Shown: positions 35,690 through 48,126 of the stretch, piece after piece
Position numbering within the stretch: position 1 is the first letter of the stretch
Layout of the letters: the number at the start of each line of letters is the position of its first letter
DNA from: Kudoa neothunni
Taxonomy: Eukaryota > Cnidaria
Direction of reading: 5' to 3'
Assembly (NCBI GenBank): GCA_964304625.1
Contig: OZ199839.1
Coordinates: forward strand, 4,340,001 to 4,404,000
DNA length: 64,000 bases
Notes under the pieces: generated by a model
What the model was told of the DNA's origin: nothing
What the model saw: the letters and a program-made list of their open reading frames with translations, nothing else
The model's database searches: none
Made by a program: the position numbers and the translations under genes

Positions 35690-36640
35690 ATTTTTGAAAC
35701 AATTTGTAATTTTATATCTTGAATCGCTCCGATAGGCTACTTTAATATTAAGCCCATTGTTTTCAATATGTTGGGAGAAATTAGCTCCATTACGATTTCA
35801 GCCCCAAAATGAAACCTTTTATCATTTTCTACATGTAGGATGATTTAAAGAATGGACGAGGCTTTGGTCTAGCAGCAGAGAAATGCTAACGGAGTTTTTA
35901 GCGAAAAATACTAATTCCACGTTTGAAAATCTCTCGGAGAAAAATGATATGCTGCATTATCTAAAAACAATAAAATCTTTATTTTTATTAAAAAAATCGT
36001 TATAATTTGACATGAATCTTATAAAAGAATATCGATTTATTCAAGCCTTTTCGTTGAACTCGAATAAAAACAGGAAATTTTTGGTATATTTGAAGCGCTA
36101 AGGGTTTTTATTCGATATGGTTATTGGTGGGTCTAATTAGAAAAAAGTCGATGATGCTCCTAATTAAATAGTCAAACGCTTTTTTGAATTTTTTATTCCC
36201 TCTCGCATTGTTCTCGAATCAATAAATATTACCTCTGATTTAAATTAATTATAAAATAAACTGTGGAATATTTGTCACACTTTTATTGATACAGTAGGCT
36301 CATTTTATCAACATTTTAATTGCCACAGGCCGAATGTCTCACAAAATTCTCCAATTTTACATAGCCATTCCACTGTAGTTTTAGATCAACGTCGTTAGGT
36401 TCACAATGAAAGTTAACTTTTAAAATATCGAAACCATCCATGAGATGCAGCCGGTAAAAATATTTTATCTTGAGCAAACTTATTTCTATTATCATGATAT
36501 TTCGGCACGCAATTTGATCTTATTGCTTCGTGTCTGGCAGATCCATTCATACACTTTCTGAGCAACTCTATAATATTTTCTAGTATCCAAGTATTTCTCT
36601 TTCTTAAAAAGAAGACATCTTTATAAATTTTGAACGTAAT
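35690..36640 (-). pseudogene. Decayed pogo/Tigger-like transposase
   Basis: Minus-strand fragments in shifting frames match the Tigger/jerky layout. A CENP-B-type HTH part, LDTRKYYRVAQKVYEWICQT, is followed by a frame change and MDGFDILKV (the SNGWLxxFK block). Further on, ILLFLDNAAYHF corresponds to the second catalytic Asp (LLLLDN motif). Many stops interrupt it, so it is an old remnant. No terminal repeats or TA duplication were found, so the ends are approximate. Confidence 0.5.
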
Positions 36641-37068
36641 CCCATGCGTTTTAAAAATTCCTTTAAAATCTTGATTGAGGATAATATAACATGTTTTGTG
36701 GTGGTGCCTTTCGCTCTTTTGGGTAGAAGGTTTTCTTAATACTATATTATATTTTTCTGCTATATTTTTAATTTTCTGTTTTTATATACTTCAATACAAA
36801 TAACAATAAAATTATAAACAGTCAGTTAAAAATATGCCCGTGAATATAGACGTCACTTGACGTGAGTATATATTATTTAACAAGCATTCTTATCAATATA
36901 AATAACCTTAAAAAGTGGATGAAATCTGCAGTGAGCAAAACCGACTACCTATTGTATAATGTATAATGCGCGGGGCGTGTGAGAAAATATACATGAAACC
37001 ATACAAAAAAAATCAAAATAAACATTAAATTTCTACACAAACGTCAAAATTAAAAAATAATGTTGATA
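36641..37068. other. Intergenic
   Basis: No supported content other than the possible outer part of the Tigger-like remnant. Confidence 0.35.
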
Positions 37069-38973
37069 TCAAGTATCATCAAGATGAGACCAGTAATCGA
37101 GGTAATATTTATGAACACAGTACACACGATTGGAACATAAACAACGTTCTTTTCCAGGGATGAGGTAGATGGCGACAATTCGAGATGTTTGATTCATATT
37201 AGATGCAGCGGTTAACATCTCATATTGATCGTTGGCATTCATTTTACAATACTGATAGATGATAAACATTTTCAATCTCTCCAAACCATCAATATTAATT
37301 GATTTCTCAAGAAAATCACGCAAAGATAAATTATCCTCTCCAATCTCCATGTGCCATCTACAAATGTCTAACACAAACTTTCTAATGGACACAGTGTTGA
37401 GCTGTGAGTAGAATAAATTTGTACAATGTTGTTTGGTTATCGCGTTTGTAAACCAACGGTAGAGACTGTGAAACAACCCAAGGAAGTCGACTATTATTTC
37501 TAAACACTTGAGATTTCCAGAAAGAAAATATTCTCTACAACTCGGATGATTCATCACAATATCGGTTAACGAGTCATCCTCCACGTCGGTTATTAACAGT
37601 ATGAGTTGGATAACTGCACAAATTCGTACATGAAATTGCAAACCAATCACTTCCAAACCCCTGAACGACCTCAGAAGGTTATAGGGACCAATATTGTGAA
37701 GACCCTTGAGATTCGATGACCATAAAATCCAAAATTAGTTGAAAAAAGTCTGAAACCACTGTAATTTTGGCCTGCCACCAAACCCCGTCTGTCTACCATC
37801 TTCGACCAACTTTTCACTTCATAGCCCATTTTGTAATAAGAATAAATAATACAGTTTCTCACCGTACTACACAAAAATAAAATTAAAATATGATCATACC
37901 GAACGTCATACCAACTCATTTTCCTATAAACTCACCTTGGGGAAGGAAATATTTTGGCACATAGGTAACCTGATCAGTTCAACAGTTTCCAAACATTCTC
38001 CGAATAAAAATCGAAATCGTAAAATAGTAACAATATGCTTCTTCAACTTTTTTTCCTATATCTTGCCGTTTTCTCTAAGATGACGCTGGATAAAGAGGCT
38101 CCTGTTTGATTCAACTTTTTCATCATTATATCGTGCACATATGACCACCTGAAGCCAAGATTATCGTCTCTGTGACTACTAAAATAGGGTAGCAAATCCA
38201 TAACTTCAGGATAGTCAAGAAAAGCCACGCGTCTTGCTGTTTCTCGTATTGGTTCCGATAGAAACTCGTATCCGTCAAGATGTCCTTGCTTCAAAAATCT
38301 TATAACATACTGTTGGAAACGAGGTTTCTGGCCCACAATTGAAATCTTGGAGATATTTGTCTATTGTTTCATCGTAGTTGCTATTAATATCCTCTTCCTT
38401 CTAGTCCAAAAATAGACTTTATTCTCTTAATTGTCAAATATTTGACGCACGGATATGGCACTTCTCTAGTGTTCAAAAATGCGGCGTAAGAAACAATTTT
38501 CATTTAATCCCGGAAGATTCCCTAGCAGAGCAATGAAAATGATCAAGTGGTCACACCATACAAAGAAACGATATGTCAAATAGTGTGAAATTCCACGCAT
38601 ACTACTCTCCAATCCATAATCGTTCTTAAGTCTCCATTGCCATAATGTTTCGTTCCCGACCATTTTATAAAATGTTTTACTGCTTTTATGCAATCTCATC
38701 AACGACTTGAAAGAAAGTCTTTGCATAATTCCGTTCCATACAGTAACAGGATAGTCGCTTAAAAATATTGGCAAATTGTCGGTAGTACCAGTGACGAGTG
38801 GAGTAGGATTTGCAGTGGTGTTATCGTTAAATAGATCAATTCCAACACCAGACCGATCCATCAAGTTGTGTAACATTCGATTCCTCCTCTTATTCAAACA
38901 AATCTCATTAAAGATACCACCTCATTAATTAGTTAACTACCTCCAAATATTCATCGTGGGGGTGGATTCTCAT
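37069..38973 (-). CDS. F-box protein, possibly FBXO47-like
   Basis: The clear part is the N-terminal F-box: FLSDYPVTVWNGIMQRLSFK then SLMRLHKSSKTFYKMVGNET, encoded within 38552-38900. F-box proteins recruit substrates to SCF ubiquitin ligases through Skp1. A first exon from ATG 38971-38973 (MRIHPHDEYLE) joins in frame over a 37-nt intron. Further exons encode RFQQYVIRFLKQGHLDGYEF (38043-38336) and a long C-terminal exon (37069-37656) with RICAVIQLILLITDVEDDSL and, at the end, RVYCVHKYYLDYWSHLDD. That end resembles the RLFCRNVLLDHWTHRSDS part of FBXO47, a loose match. The joints between about 38340 and 38520, and the 37660-37920 block, are not resolved. It could be another F-box family. Confidence 0.6.
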
Positions 38974-39820
38974 CTGCGCTGCTAGCCTCCCCAAAGAGAT
39001 ATTCAGTAGTACTTTGGTTGGCCATGTTTTCTTAAACTCTTGAATTCATACAATTTTTAACTTGAAAATGAGGTATTTGGCGAAGGAGAAACCAACTTAT
39101 AAGGATGTCCTAGCCTAAAAAGGTTTTCAATCACCAATAAAACAAAATAAATGGCTATTGACCAATAAGCAGATAGTTGCCGGATAGAATTAATTTCATC
39201 AATTATATCTCATAAAAAGATCCATTGTTTGTTATGCCATTCCACATAGTGACCCATCTTGCTCTGTTTGTAATGTCCATACAAAATGGCATTGTTTCAT
39301 TTTCAATGGAATAGAATCAGCTAATCTCGGCTGGCATACAACGTTACTGTGACGATTTCTATGCCATCTTTCTAGAACTCTTCATTTTTAAATTGACTGG
39401 TTACGTACAATATATTCCATTCAACTTAAAATACTTCTTGCTATGGGACCAACACACTAACAGATGCTGTTTTGCGCGGCAAAGAAGATAACAGAGTACA
39501 AAAATTTTTGGTGCCCTCTACTACCAAATTAGCTTCATTCTTATTTGAGGATGCCAATTAACCTAGCCTATTGTTTCTTTTATTCTGTATATTCATGAAA
39601 GTTAATAACAAACGCCGAAACATTTATTTACTTATTTACATAAAATCAATTATACATAATTCACCGTCATAATTACAGTAAATAACCAGTTTTTACGCAC
39701 CTCTTTATACACTATTCTAATAACACTACATTCTTTATAAATATTAAATAAATTGTAGCTTTATTTCACTTTATGTTACTTTGTAATTTTGTTGGAAATC
39801 AGAATTAATATAAGATAGAG
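38974..39820. other. Intergenic
   Basis: The minus strand near 39024 holds an open MANQSTTEYLFGEASS frame just upstream of the F-box gene, perhaps an alternative first exon. Otherwise nothing is seen. Confidence 0.35.
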
Positions 39821-41400
39821 CAGTGGAACACAAATTTTGAGTCGTGGACTTAATTTATATCTTCGAAAACTGCCAGGGGGTCAGAAAAATAAAAACTAAT
39901 GTTATAGATTACACGTTGAAGAAATTCACGAATTTTGATGTTCAAAAAAATCTAAACAATAAAGTATAAATAATAAGTTTACTAAACGTTTTAAATTGAG
40001 CGAAGATCTACACATTGATGAATTAATTACTCATTAATTTGATGGATGCGGTTGCAACTCACGGAAAATTGTAGATATGTCAGGATCAATATTTGAAAAT
40101 CAATAGGCGTAAAATTTCCTCTAAATTATCATCCATTAGTTGACTATGTATATCACTTTTATTAAGTTTCTTCAGAGAAAATGCTTGGTCATATCAATGT
40201 GTCCTGTCAAACATGTTTTCACGGGGAAAGTGCATTTTCTTTAATATGTTGAAATGTTTTAGTAATAATTTGTAAAAATCTAGAAACCCATTTTTTCAAT
40301 AAACGGTATGTATTTCATCGGACGATTGGAGACCGGTAAATTCGAGCTGATAGACCGCTGGAAAATAAGTCACCGAAACACCGAATGGATCAGAAAAAAG
40401 TTTTATTAACAATCACGATGGATTAAAATCTTAGAATTGTTAATTAAGACATTGAATCAAAGTGTCTATTTATTCGATGTAATTGCAAATGTTAATATCT
40501 TTATTCCTCATATATGGCGTGGAAATGTGGGATAATGTACAAAGTTTGCTACGTCGCTTGGTGCCTAAAGACTCTAATTCTCTTTTTAAATGACCAGATA
40601 TGGTTTTCTAGATGGCATATCTACCGATTTTTCTCCTTGCAATTTTAAATTTAAATAATTAAAACAATGAGTAATATCAACTAGCGAAACTAAATCAAGT
40701 TGGATCAGTCAAGAAAGCGACTTCTTTATCTATATTATGTACTTTTAGGAATTGAATGACCCCATCAATTAGGTCCGAAAATCTCTTAAGCATTTTCCTG
40801 AGATTACTCAACGTATCTCGCATTAATAAAAAAGGTAGCCATAATAAGAATTGATTTCTTTAAAAATATTGCTTGCAATAGTTCTATCATTCATGGAACC
40901 TATGGCAATAAGCTCCTCAATGATCTCGAACGAATTAAACGTCAAGAACAAAAACAATTAACAATGCGTACGATCCAATGTCAATTGACTAATCGAAAGC
41001 CAAAGAGAGGTAGGAAAAATGATCTACTTTCTTCACAAGTTGTCTTTTTACACCTGACAAAAGAGATTAAATTCTTCGCTAAACTGTACTACGGTTCAGA
41101 GTCCACATCTGAAGTTTAGAAACATCTCCTTAGCTGCAACAATCATTCATTCATAACAAAATCGCCATCACCAAAAGCTTTCGCAGCATTTTCTATCAAC
41201 AGCGATATATTATAGCTGATCTCACATGTTGTGCTAATATCTGCCTACTGTTCTTTATATTTTGTTTGTTGTCGATTAGGGACACCTACAACAATTTAAT
41301 TCTATCGTTTCGTTTCTCACTCATTAACTTTTGAAATTCTATGAACGGTTTCGTAATGTTTTTAATATTAGATAACTTCACTACAGTTACTGTGGAATGA
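39821..41400 (-). pseudogene. Decayed hAT (Charlie-like) transposon with transposase remnant
   Basis: The left end begins CAGTGGAACACAAATTTT at 39821, which has the form of a Charlie-type hAT terminus. Minus-strand fragments in broken frames match the ZBED5/FAM200-type hAT transposase. Near 40690-40790 there is VIQFLKVHNIDKEVAFLTD (the family has xLAFLxDI). Near 40125-40170, FSLKKLNKSDIHSQLMDDNL, then EEILRLL, matches the family C terminus (KxxKSxxRxxLxDxxLxxxL). Many stops are present. The other terminus was not found, so the right boundary is approximate. Confidence 0.6.
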
Positions 41401-41884
41401 CCTAACAGACAAATAATATTGTCCATCTTTTGAATAAAACAGTATTTTTCTGTCTAGAAGTCATTTAATTTTCTATTTTAATCCTCAATTTCCCATTTCT
41501 AAAAATAAAATAATTTGATTGTGACAATAAAATTTTAATAACCTAAGTTAAATTTGAGATATACCTTGTGTGAGAAAAATAATCGTATAAGCGCATATGA
41601 AGTCAATTTTTTTTATATTACTGTCATTTACATAATCTTTTTATCAAACCTACTTCCCACCATATATTTTCTTTTCCCAGCAACTGCTTTATTATTACTT
41701 CATTATAAATGATTTCCATCCAAACCCACCAAACCGAAAGACGCATCTCTCAACCTGTCTCCAATACTCAACTCTTTCAACAGAAGGGTAAACGAACCAT
41801 ATCTCTAAATTCCACTATTTTCCTCCAAACATCACTATTCCCACAATATCTCGCCGTAATGCGGTTGGCGACAATACCACATCA
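41401..41884. other. Intergenic between two transposons
   Basis: No g​ene seen; it may contain the missing right end of the hAT remnant. Confidence 0.35.
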
Positions 41885-41902
41885 TTAACCCTTTCGACCC
41901 GA

Positions 41903-41922
41903 ATGATGCCATATGGCATCAT
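41903..41922. repeat. piggyBac subterminal palindrome copy 1
   Basis: Perfect palindrome ATGATGCCATATGGCATCAT. Further copies are at 42242-42261 (perfect) and 44178-44198 (one extra base). Confidence 0.9.
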
Positions 41923-42241
41923 CAGATTGATGTCGGAATATCTATTCCATTTTTGTATGTATAGTTTAAATCTATCGCTGTATAAAAATATAACACATGC
42001 TTTATTAAATAAATTTTAGAATTTAGAATTTTATGTCGTTTATTCATTATAAAATAGGAAACAAATAGCGTGAACGGCGTTAACAAATAATAGATTATTG
42101 TATCGATATTTACGAAAATAGCAAATCTATATTTTTTATTCTAAAAATATAATCATTTATTATTAAGCAAATAAATTTTAAAAATTAGATCGAATTTTAA
42201 AAATAATGATGTATAGCGGGTTCGGGAGATGAAAACAACGA

Positions 42242-42261
42242 ATGATGCCATATGGCATCAT
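42242..42261. repeat. piggyBac subterminal palindrome copy 2
   Basis: The same 20-base palindrome as at 41903-41922, without mismatch, about 340 bp further in and upstream of the transposase remnant. Confidence 0.9.
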
Positions 42262-42489
42262 TCGGAGCGCATACGATATCGGGTGAAGATTAATGATGGA
42301 TGCCAATTTTGTCGTGAAAAAAAACAAAATCAGGTAGAGTAGTAAAAACAATTGGTGCTGCTTCCAGACCCCTGACAAGTGTGATGCCGAAAATCAATCT
42401 GATAATGATGAAAACAATATTTCTTCAAGTGACTGCTCCTTGTCTGAAAAACGAAAGTGACTCAGAAGAGACCGCCTCAGAGACAGGAT

Positions 42490-44061
42490 GGATTTTTAAT
42501 GAGTTCATCGAAATGCCACAATTAAATGAATCTGAATTATCGTTTTAAAGATATTGACAATACCATTATGGATTCATATTCTTATTTTAATCGGTTCTTT
42601 ACTGATGAGCTATTTGAGTTGATAACTAATGAAACAAATAAATATTCTTCTGTTTTAAATTCAACATTTAAAACAACGGTTGAAGAAATTCGTTTTGCTC
42701 ATCGGAATTTTCATACGTATGTCAATTGTAAAAAATGTCAAGGTACAAAAAATTATTGGTCGAAAAAGCTGAGCTACAATACTATAGCTGAGCGAAATGA
42801 CCAAAGATAGGTTCGGGCCTACTACTGCGGTATCTTCATTTTTGCGATAACAACAACGCCGTAACATCACCGGACCATTCTGGATACGACCGATTTTTAT
42901 AAAATAAAGCCTGTCCTTAATATAATAAGACGAGCATGTTTGGAAGTCGAACCTGAGTACAACCAGTCGATTGACGAACAGATGATCCCATTCAAAGGTA
43001 AATCAAATTTAAAAACGTTACCTTCCATCAAAAACCTACAAAATGAGGTTTCAAAGTTTACACAAGAAACGGCGCAGGTGGAATAATCCATGATTTCTTT
43101 TTTGATGGTGAGTCTGCAATTATTCCCCAAACAAGCACTGGGAGCAAATCATCCGATATTATGAAACTCTGCGAGACTCTACCCGAAAAAACATATATAT
43201 ATATATATTACGATAATTACTTCTCAAGTTTTAGTCCACATGACAAATTGTTAACACGCGGTTATTTCTCAACCTCCACCATCAGAAAAAATCGCATGGA
43301 TAAATGCCCCTTCAAGGATGACAAACATATGAAAAAGTTAGAGCGAGGAAGTTTCGAGTTTGGAATCTACCATTTGAATGGGACCAAAATTAACGTTTTT
43401 AATGTGGCTTGATGGGTCTATTGTTAACGTATCGTCCAACCTATTACTCTGTGTTTTCCTCTCTCCTCCTATACCTAGATTCGACAAGAAAGCAAAGAAT
43501 ATGATGACGATAACCTACCCCAACATGGTCCAAAATGTACAATAAACACATGGGGTGGTGTTGATTTATTTGACATGCTAATGGGTCCTTGTATCGTTTT
43601 GGAACATAAATCATGCAAATGGTATAACCGAATATTTTTTTTGTGTTTAAATCTGTGCCTTCTAAATGGATGGCTTCTCTACCGAAGGCAATGTAATTTG
43701 CTTGGTGTAAAAAACCAAACCAATGATGGATTTTGCAAGAGTTTTTGCATCGAAGTAAGCGAAGACTTGCTTTTTTTTTAGTCAAAATGTCAGCTTAATC
43801 CCAAAGAGAGATCGACCGTCTGCTTCAACTAAGATTTTAAGTACTCCAATCTTAGTCGCTAGAAGGTATAAAAACTAATGAGAGTGGGGATAACCTCTAA
43901 CGCTCGTTTTGATGGATATTTTTCATTTTCCAGACATGGATCAAACCAAAAAAAGGTGCAAATTATGTGGCATGTATTGCAGAACCTTTTGCACTAAATG
44001 TAACTTGCATCTATGTCTCAACAGTGGCAGAAATTGTTTTGTTTCATATCATACTAAATAA
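42490..44061 (+). pseudogene. piggyBac transposase remnant
   Basis: Fragments in changing frames follow the PGBD layout. NRFFTDELFELITNETNKYS is the N-terminal piggyBac domain start. YNQSIDEQMIPFKGKS holds the first catalytic Asp, and YYDNYFSSF the second (FDNFFTS in others). The C-terminal cysteine-rich zinc-binding domain reads KRCKLCGMYCRTFCTKCNLH and ends in SYHTK at 44061. Several frame changes and stops lie between, for example within the stretch after KSNLKT near 43020 and after 43412, so this copy is not functional. Confidence 0.85.
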
Positions 44062-44177
44062 ATATTCATTGTTTAATATATAAATTTTAAGTTATTTTGA
44101 TAAAATCAGTGTTTTTTATATTCGCTTAATATGAACGCATGCGTAATGACAAACTATCTTACAATTTGAGTCGCCGA

Positions 44178-44198
44178 ATGATGCCCATATGGCATCAT
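44178..44198. repeat. piggyBac subterminal palindrome copy 3
   Basis: The same palindrome as copies 1 and 2 with one inserted C, near the right end of the element. Confidence 0.8.
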
Positions 44199-44334
44199 GT
44201 AGTTATTTGATTATTTATAATACCTTTTAAATCAAAGATCGTGTATTTCCATTTTAATTTTGTATCTAGAAATGATATATAATGGTAAATATTTTTCTCA
44301 ATTTTTATTTTTTTTTTCGGGTCGAAAGGGTTAA

Positions 44335-45904
44335 TAATCTATTTTCCGTATTACAATTTGGGGATAATTGTAGGTGAACTAAAACCTAAAATTTATATAT
44401 TTTTCATATCATGTTTTTTATGATTTTTTAAATCCTTTAGTGCGTACTATATCTGACTATTAAATATATATATATAAATTAAATAACAAAAACAAAAAAT
44501 TTAGGACCTGCAAGAGCAAAACTCCTACACATTGATTCATTGATAGTCACGATGCAGAGCTTTTTTTTTCACTTAGGTATACACCTAAAAAATTTATTTT
44601 TCTACAATAAATGCCTTAGATTTTGTAAAATAATTTTCCCTTGTATTATTTTATTTGTATAAAAAATAACCAATAAATATTAAAATTATGCGCGAGCAGC
44701 AAGTGGCGAGAAGCGCGAATGGAGTCAGTGCTGCGTAAATGCGCGATCGAATTTAATTTGGACTCGAAAGAATGTATTTCAAAGAGTCTAGAATATGTTA
44801 GATTGGTGAATTCTAAAGTTATGCCACAAAGTTTTGAGCAAGCTTAAACTCCATTCCTACAATCTTTGCTTGATTTGTCTCAATATAGCTTGTGATATGT
44901 TGTTGATAGATTTTGATCAAGTAGCCTGATTAAAAAACAGATCCAAAATAAAAACCAACATTAACACATATGTATATAGCAAAAAGCAATATCAATGTAC
45001 GGTGCACCACCTTCCAAATACAAAAATTGTTATGCGTTTCTAATGAAAAACGTTGGGATTTGATTCCCGAAGAAAATTCTCACGTACAAAACATTATAAT
45101 AATGTTGGATTGCAGCCATATAAGGACTGAGACTGAAACCTACCTATCACTGTATCAATTTTACTCGATCATATTGTCTAATGGTCATTCATTAGCTGTC
45201 GAAAATTCATTCAAATTCAAAGACGTTGATGTGAATTCCCCTTGTTGGAGCTATTCTTTTTGCGTTATCCAAGTCTTTGCTACGGATTAAAAATTTGTTA
45301 TCGGTATATTTTTATAGAGAGAAAAAATCCAAAAATAAAAACCGACAAATTCAAACGTTTGCGGTCTACTAAGAGCCAGAATGTTCAAACAGTTGTGTGA
45401 AGAAGTTAGGTTGTTTATCAATAAGCATCAGTCTCAAATGGGTGGATGTTTCAATCAATTCGCATTCTGGTCATTTTTAACTGTCTTTTGCGCACATTTA
45501 ACTATTTTTCTGTGTATTTAGATAATCGTGGTTCAGACAGAAAACAATGTTGATGGAGATGAGGAAAATATTGAAAAATTATGATGAATGGAAAAAAACG
45601 AATTATTACTTCTTTAGATAATATTAGATAAAATGATAACAATATTTTTCCATCATTTTTATTTGTTTCATCAATTTTTTTTAAATAAAGATTTTTATGT
45701 TTTAAACGACAATTTGTATCAATCTTTGTAATTTTCAATCACTGGTTTTATGTGTAAATATATTAATACATCTAAATGTGTTTTCTATGACATAAATAAC
45801 TTATCTAAACAGATAAATATTCTAATTAGAGTGATAATTCCCCAAATCATCAGTTTTTGGCCCGATTGAACTCGAATTAAAACGAAGATTAGTTAACAAG
45901 AAAA
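44335..45904. other. Intergenic with an unassigned open frame
   Basis: A plus-strand frame at 44970-45290 has protein-like composition (for example LCVSNEKRWDLIPEENSH and IIIMLDCSHIRTE) but no start context, domain or splice partner I recognise. It may be a transposase remnant. The stretch 44690-44760 is unusually GC-rich for this window. Confidence 0.3.
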
Positions 45905-46806
45905 ATGGATTCGAAAATGCTAGGTAATTTTTACAATTAAATTATCTATTTTGTGATATATTTAGATCATGTTTTCAATTTGAAAGTACGTTGTACGTAG
46001 ATATAATATTTGATAAACGATTGGAATTAGTTCTCTGCGAAATCGTTGCAAAGGGAATCTCTTAAATGTAAAAAGAATGAAAAAGCTGAAATAGAAAAGG
46101 CAAAAAAAGCACTAGCAAAAGGAGAGATAGAAATAGCTCGGATACACAGTGAAAATGCAATTCGTCAAAAAGTTCAGTCAGAAAATTTTTTAAGAATGGG
46201 TAGTCGTGTCGAAGCGGTAGCACAACGTGTTGAAGCTGCCGTTAAAAACCAAGCTGTAGTTGATTGGATTTATTGCCGTGAGATTGATTGTATGATTTCA
46301 CTTTTAGGTTACAAAAACACTTGGTGGAGTGGTCAAATCCATGAATTCTGCCCTCAAAAGTATGGATCTTGAAAAAGTAGGTTGATAAGAAAGTTATAAT
46401 CGTCAAAATATTATTTTTTATAGGTATTAACTTTGATGGACTCGTTCGAGAGACAATCAGAAAATTTGGATATTCAATCTTCGGTTATGGAAAAAAGTAT
46501 GACCAACACTACCGCTGTTACTATCCCTGAAGATCAAGTACGTCAACTTATGTCCAAAATTGCAGATGAAAATGGGTATAAATAAGAATTGCTAAGTTTG
46601 TGTATAGGTCTTAATTTATTTGCTAGATTGGATTTAAAAGCATCCCTTACTATTCCCGCTGATACTGCCAGCAAACTGAGCGGTGCTCGAATTGAACAAC
46701 CTTCCAACCAGGAACTTGTAATCTATCATTTTCTAGCCAACTCATTAATTAATTTATTTATTTATAGGAAAAACTCCAAAAAATGCTATCAAAATTTGAT
46801 GATTAA
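45905..46806 (+). CDS. CHMP1: Charged multivesicular body protein 1 (ESCRT-III)
   Basis: Seven exons (45905-45923, 45966-45985, 46031-46258, 46308-46376, 46424-46575, 46627-46717, 46768-46806) give 205 residues; human CHMP1B has 199. It polymerises on membranes during endosomal sorting and cytokinesis and recruits Vps4 and spastin. Family blocks include HVFNLKFSAKSLQRESLK, KGEIEIARIHSENAIRQK, ENFLRMGSRVEAVAQRVEAA, TKTLGGVVKSMNSALKSMDL and DENGLDLKASL. The C-terminal helix QELEKLQKMLSKFDD sits where the MIM1 Vps4-binding motif lies, but the usual Arg of the RL pair is not conserved. The acceptor TTTGCTAG (46619-46626) was chosen over an earlier TATAG because only it keeps the frame and the EAGLDL-like block. 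Confidence 0.92.
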
Positions 46807-47245
46807 TTGTTAATTTTTTTTACAAAGTTTATCGATATTTGTATACCTTTTAACCTATCATTAATTGACCCATATTCTATAATGTTTGACATTGTTTTGT
46901 ATATTTTATTTTTATACTATTCATTTTATTTCTCCTGTCAATCTTGACTCATTTGTGGTTCCAATCGCAGGAAATAGCGATTATTTGAATAATGCTCTGG
47001 TTTAATGGAAAAATTAAGTATTAGAACTAATAGTAAATCATACATAAAAGAAATATTACAATAATAAGATTAAAATGTTTGTTGTTAGATATATACGATA
47101 TTAGAATTAATATAAAAAATCGTGGCTATAAAAAACGAATTTCGCTTTAGCATTTTAAATTGGTTAAACAAAACATGTCGATGCTATTCTTTCGGAATAA
47201 TTTACGATTAATTTAATCCAAAAACTTCGATATTATAATGGGCAG
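46807..47245. other. Intergenic
   Basis: AT-rich 3' flank of CHMP1; no gene seen. Confidence 0.45.
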
Positions 47246-47776
47246 CAGGGGCCGGCAACCTTTTTGAGCGACGAGCTGAACAGCCATAACATAACTCTAA
47301 TGCGGGCCGGATTAAAATTAATTTACAAAAATGTTATATTATTCTTAATTTAAATATGTAAATTAGTATTTATAGAAATTGTTGAAACTTTAAAAATACG
47401 GCTGATCAAAAATATTATATACAAATAATCATTTTCATTTACAATGTAACAAACACAAACTCGTGTGTAACTCGCGAAAGGACGATTTATTGGACGGTGT
47501 CCAATAATATGAGATATACCTTTTTTAAGAATATTTCATACTTTTATAGAAATAATTTTAACAATCATATTTATTCCGGGCTTTTGAATTAATGAAAATG
47601 AATATTAGTTAGCCAAAATGTTTAGATAGACAACATATTAACATTTAGAAAAACGATCTAGATAAAAACTTTAAAATTATTTACGTATTTTAGATATTAA
47701 GAACAAATTTTATCCAAGCTAATGTATGACAGGTCTGATAGAGATAATTGACAAGGCCGTAGGTTGTCGACCTCTG
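47246..47776. mobile_element. Small hAT-like MITE
   Basis: The left end CAGGGGCCGGCAACCT and the right end, read inward CAGAGGTCGACAACCT, match in 13 of 16 positions and have the form of hAT termini. The 531-bp body is AT-rich without coding remnants. The 8-bp flanks (ATGGGCAG and TAATAAAG) do not match, so the duplication has decayed or one end is misplaced. Confidence 0.6.
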
Positions 47777-47922
47777 TAATAAAGTAATATGGGGGTTTTG
47801 AACATGTCGAGCGATTTTATAACATCATTAAAAAGAATAAGGGATCTTTTAAATGATTATTAAATTGGAACTATTTAATTTTTATTTTAGAAAAATGTGT
47901 GTAAGAACCAGAAGCATCTTAT

Positions 47923-48126
47923 ATGGATTTTTACCTGAAAGAAGATTTTGTATTAAACGCCATATCGTTGGATCTATTACAGTGCAACCTCGAAGCTCGT
48001 AAGAATCGGAGTTCGGCCCAAAATCTTGAGTCAGAAACAATTTTGAGTTCGAGTACATATAGAAAGGGTATTCAATACAAATCCGGCAGAAGCATAAACC
48101 ATAGAAGAAAACAAAGTTTAGAATAA
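47923..48126 (+). CDS. Possible C-terminal exon of an uncharacterised protein
   Basis: An open frame with MDFYLKEDFVLNAISLDLLQ and a basic tail ending NHRRKQSLE. The frame is open upstream from about 47905, where acceptor-like AG sites lie (GTAAG, CCAG), but no earlier exon was found. No family recognised. The window upstream is a MITE, so the frame could also be chance. Confidence 0.28.
   Translation: MDFYLKEDFVLNAISLDLLQCNLEARKNRSSAQNLESETILSSSTYRKGIQYKSGRSINHRRKQSLE

Larger units (their letters stand above)
41889..44330 (+). mobile_element. piggyBac-type transposon in TTAA target
   Basis: A 2.44-kb element flanked on both sides by TTAA (41885-41888, 44331-44334), the diagnostic piggyBac target duplication. 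The ends carry perfect 15-bp inverted repeats, CCCTTTCGACCCGAA inward from the left. Three copies of a 20-base palindrome lie inside the ends. The element encodes a broken transposase on the plus strand. Matching ends and intact TTAA duplication suggest the insertion is younger than the Tigger and hAT remnants beside it. Confidence 0.93.

Noticed and set aside
42526-43785. piggyBac frames as host genes
   Set aside because: They lie within a TTAA-bounded element and match transposase segments in broken order of frames.
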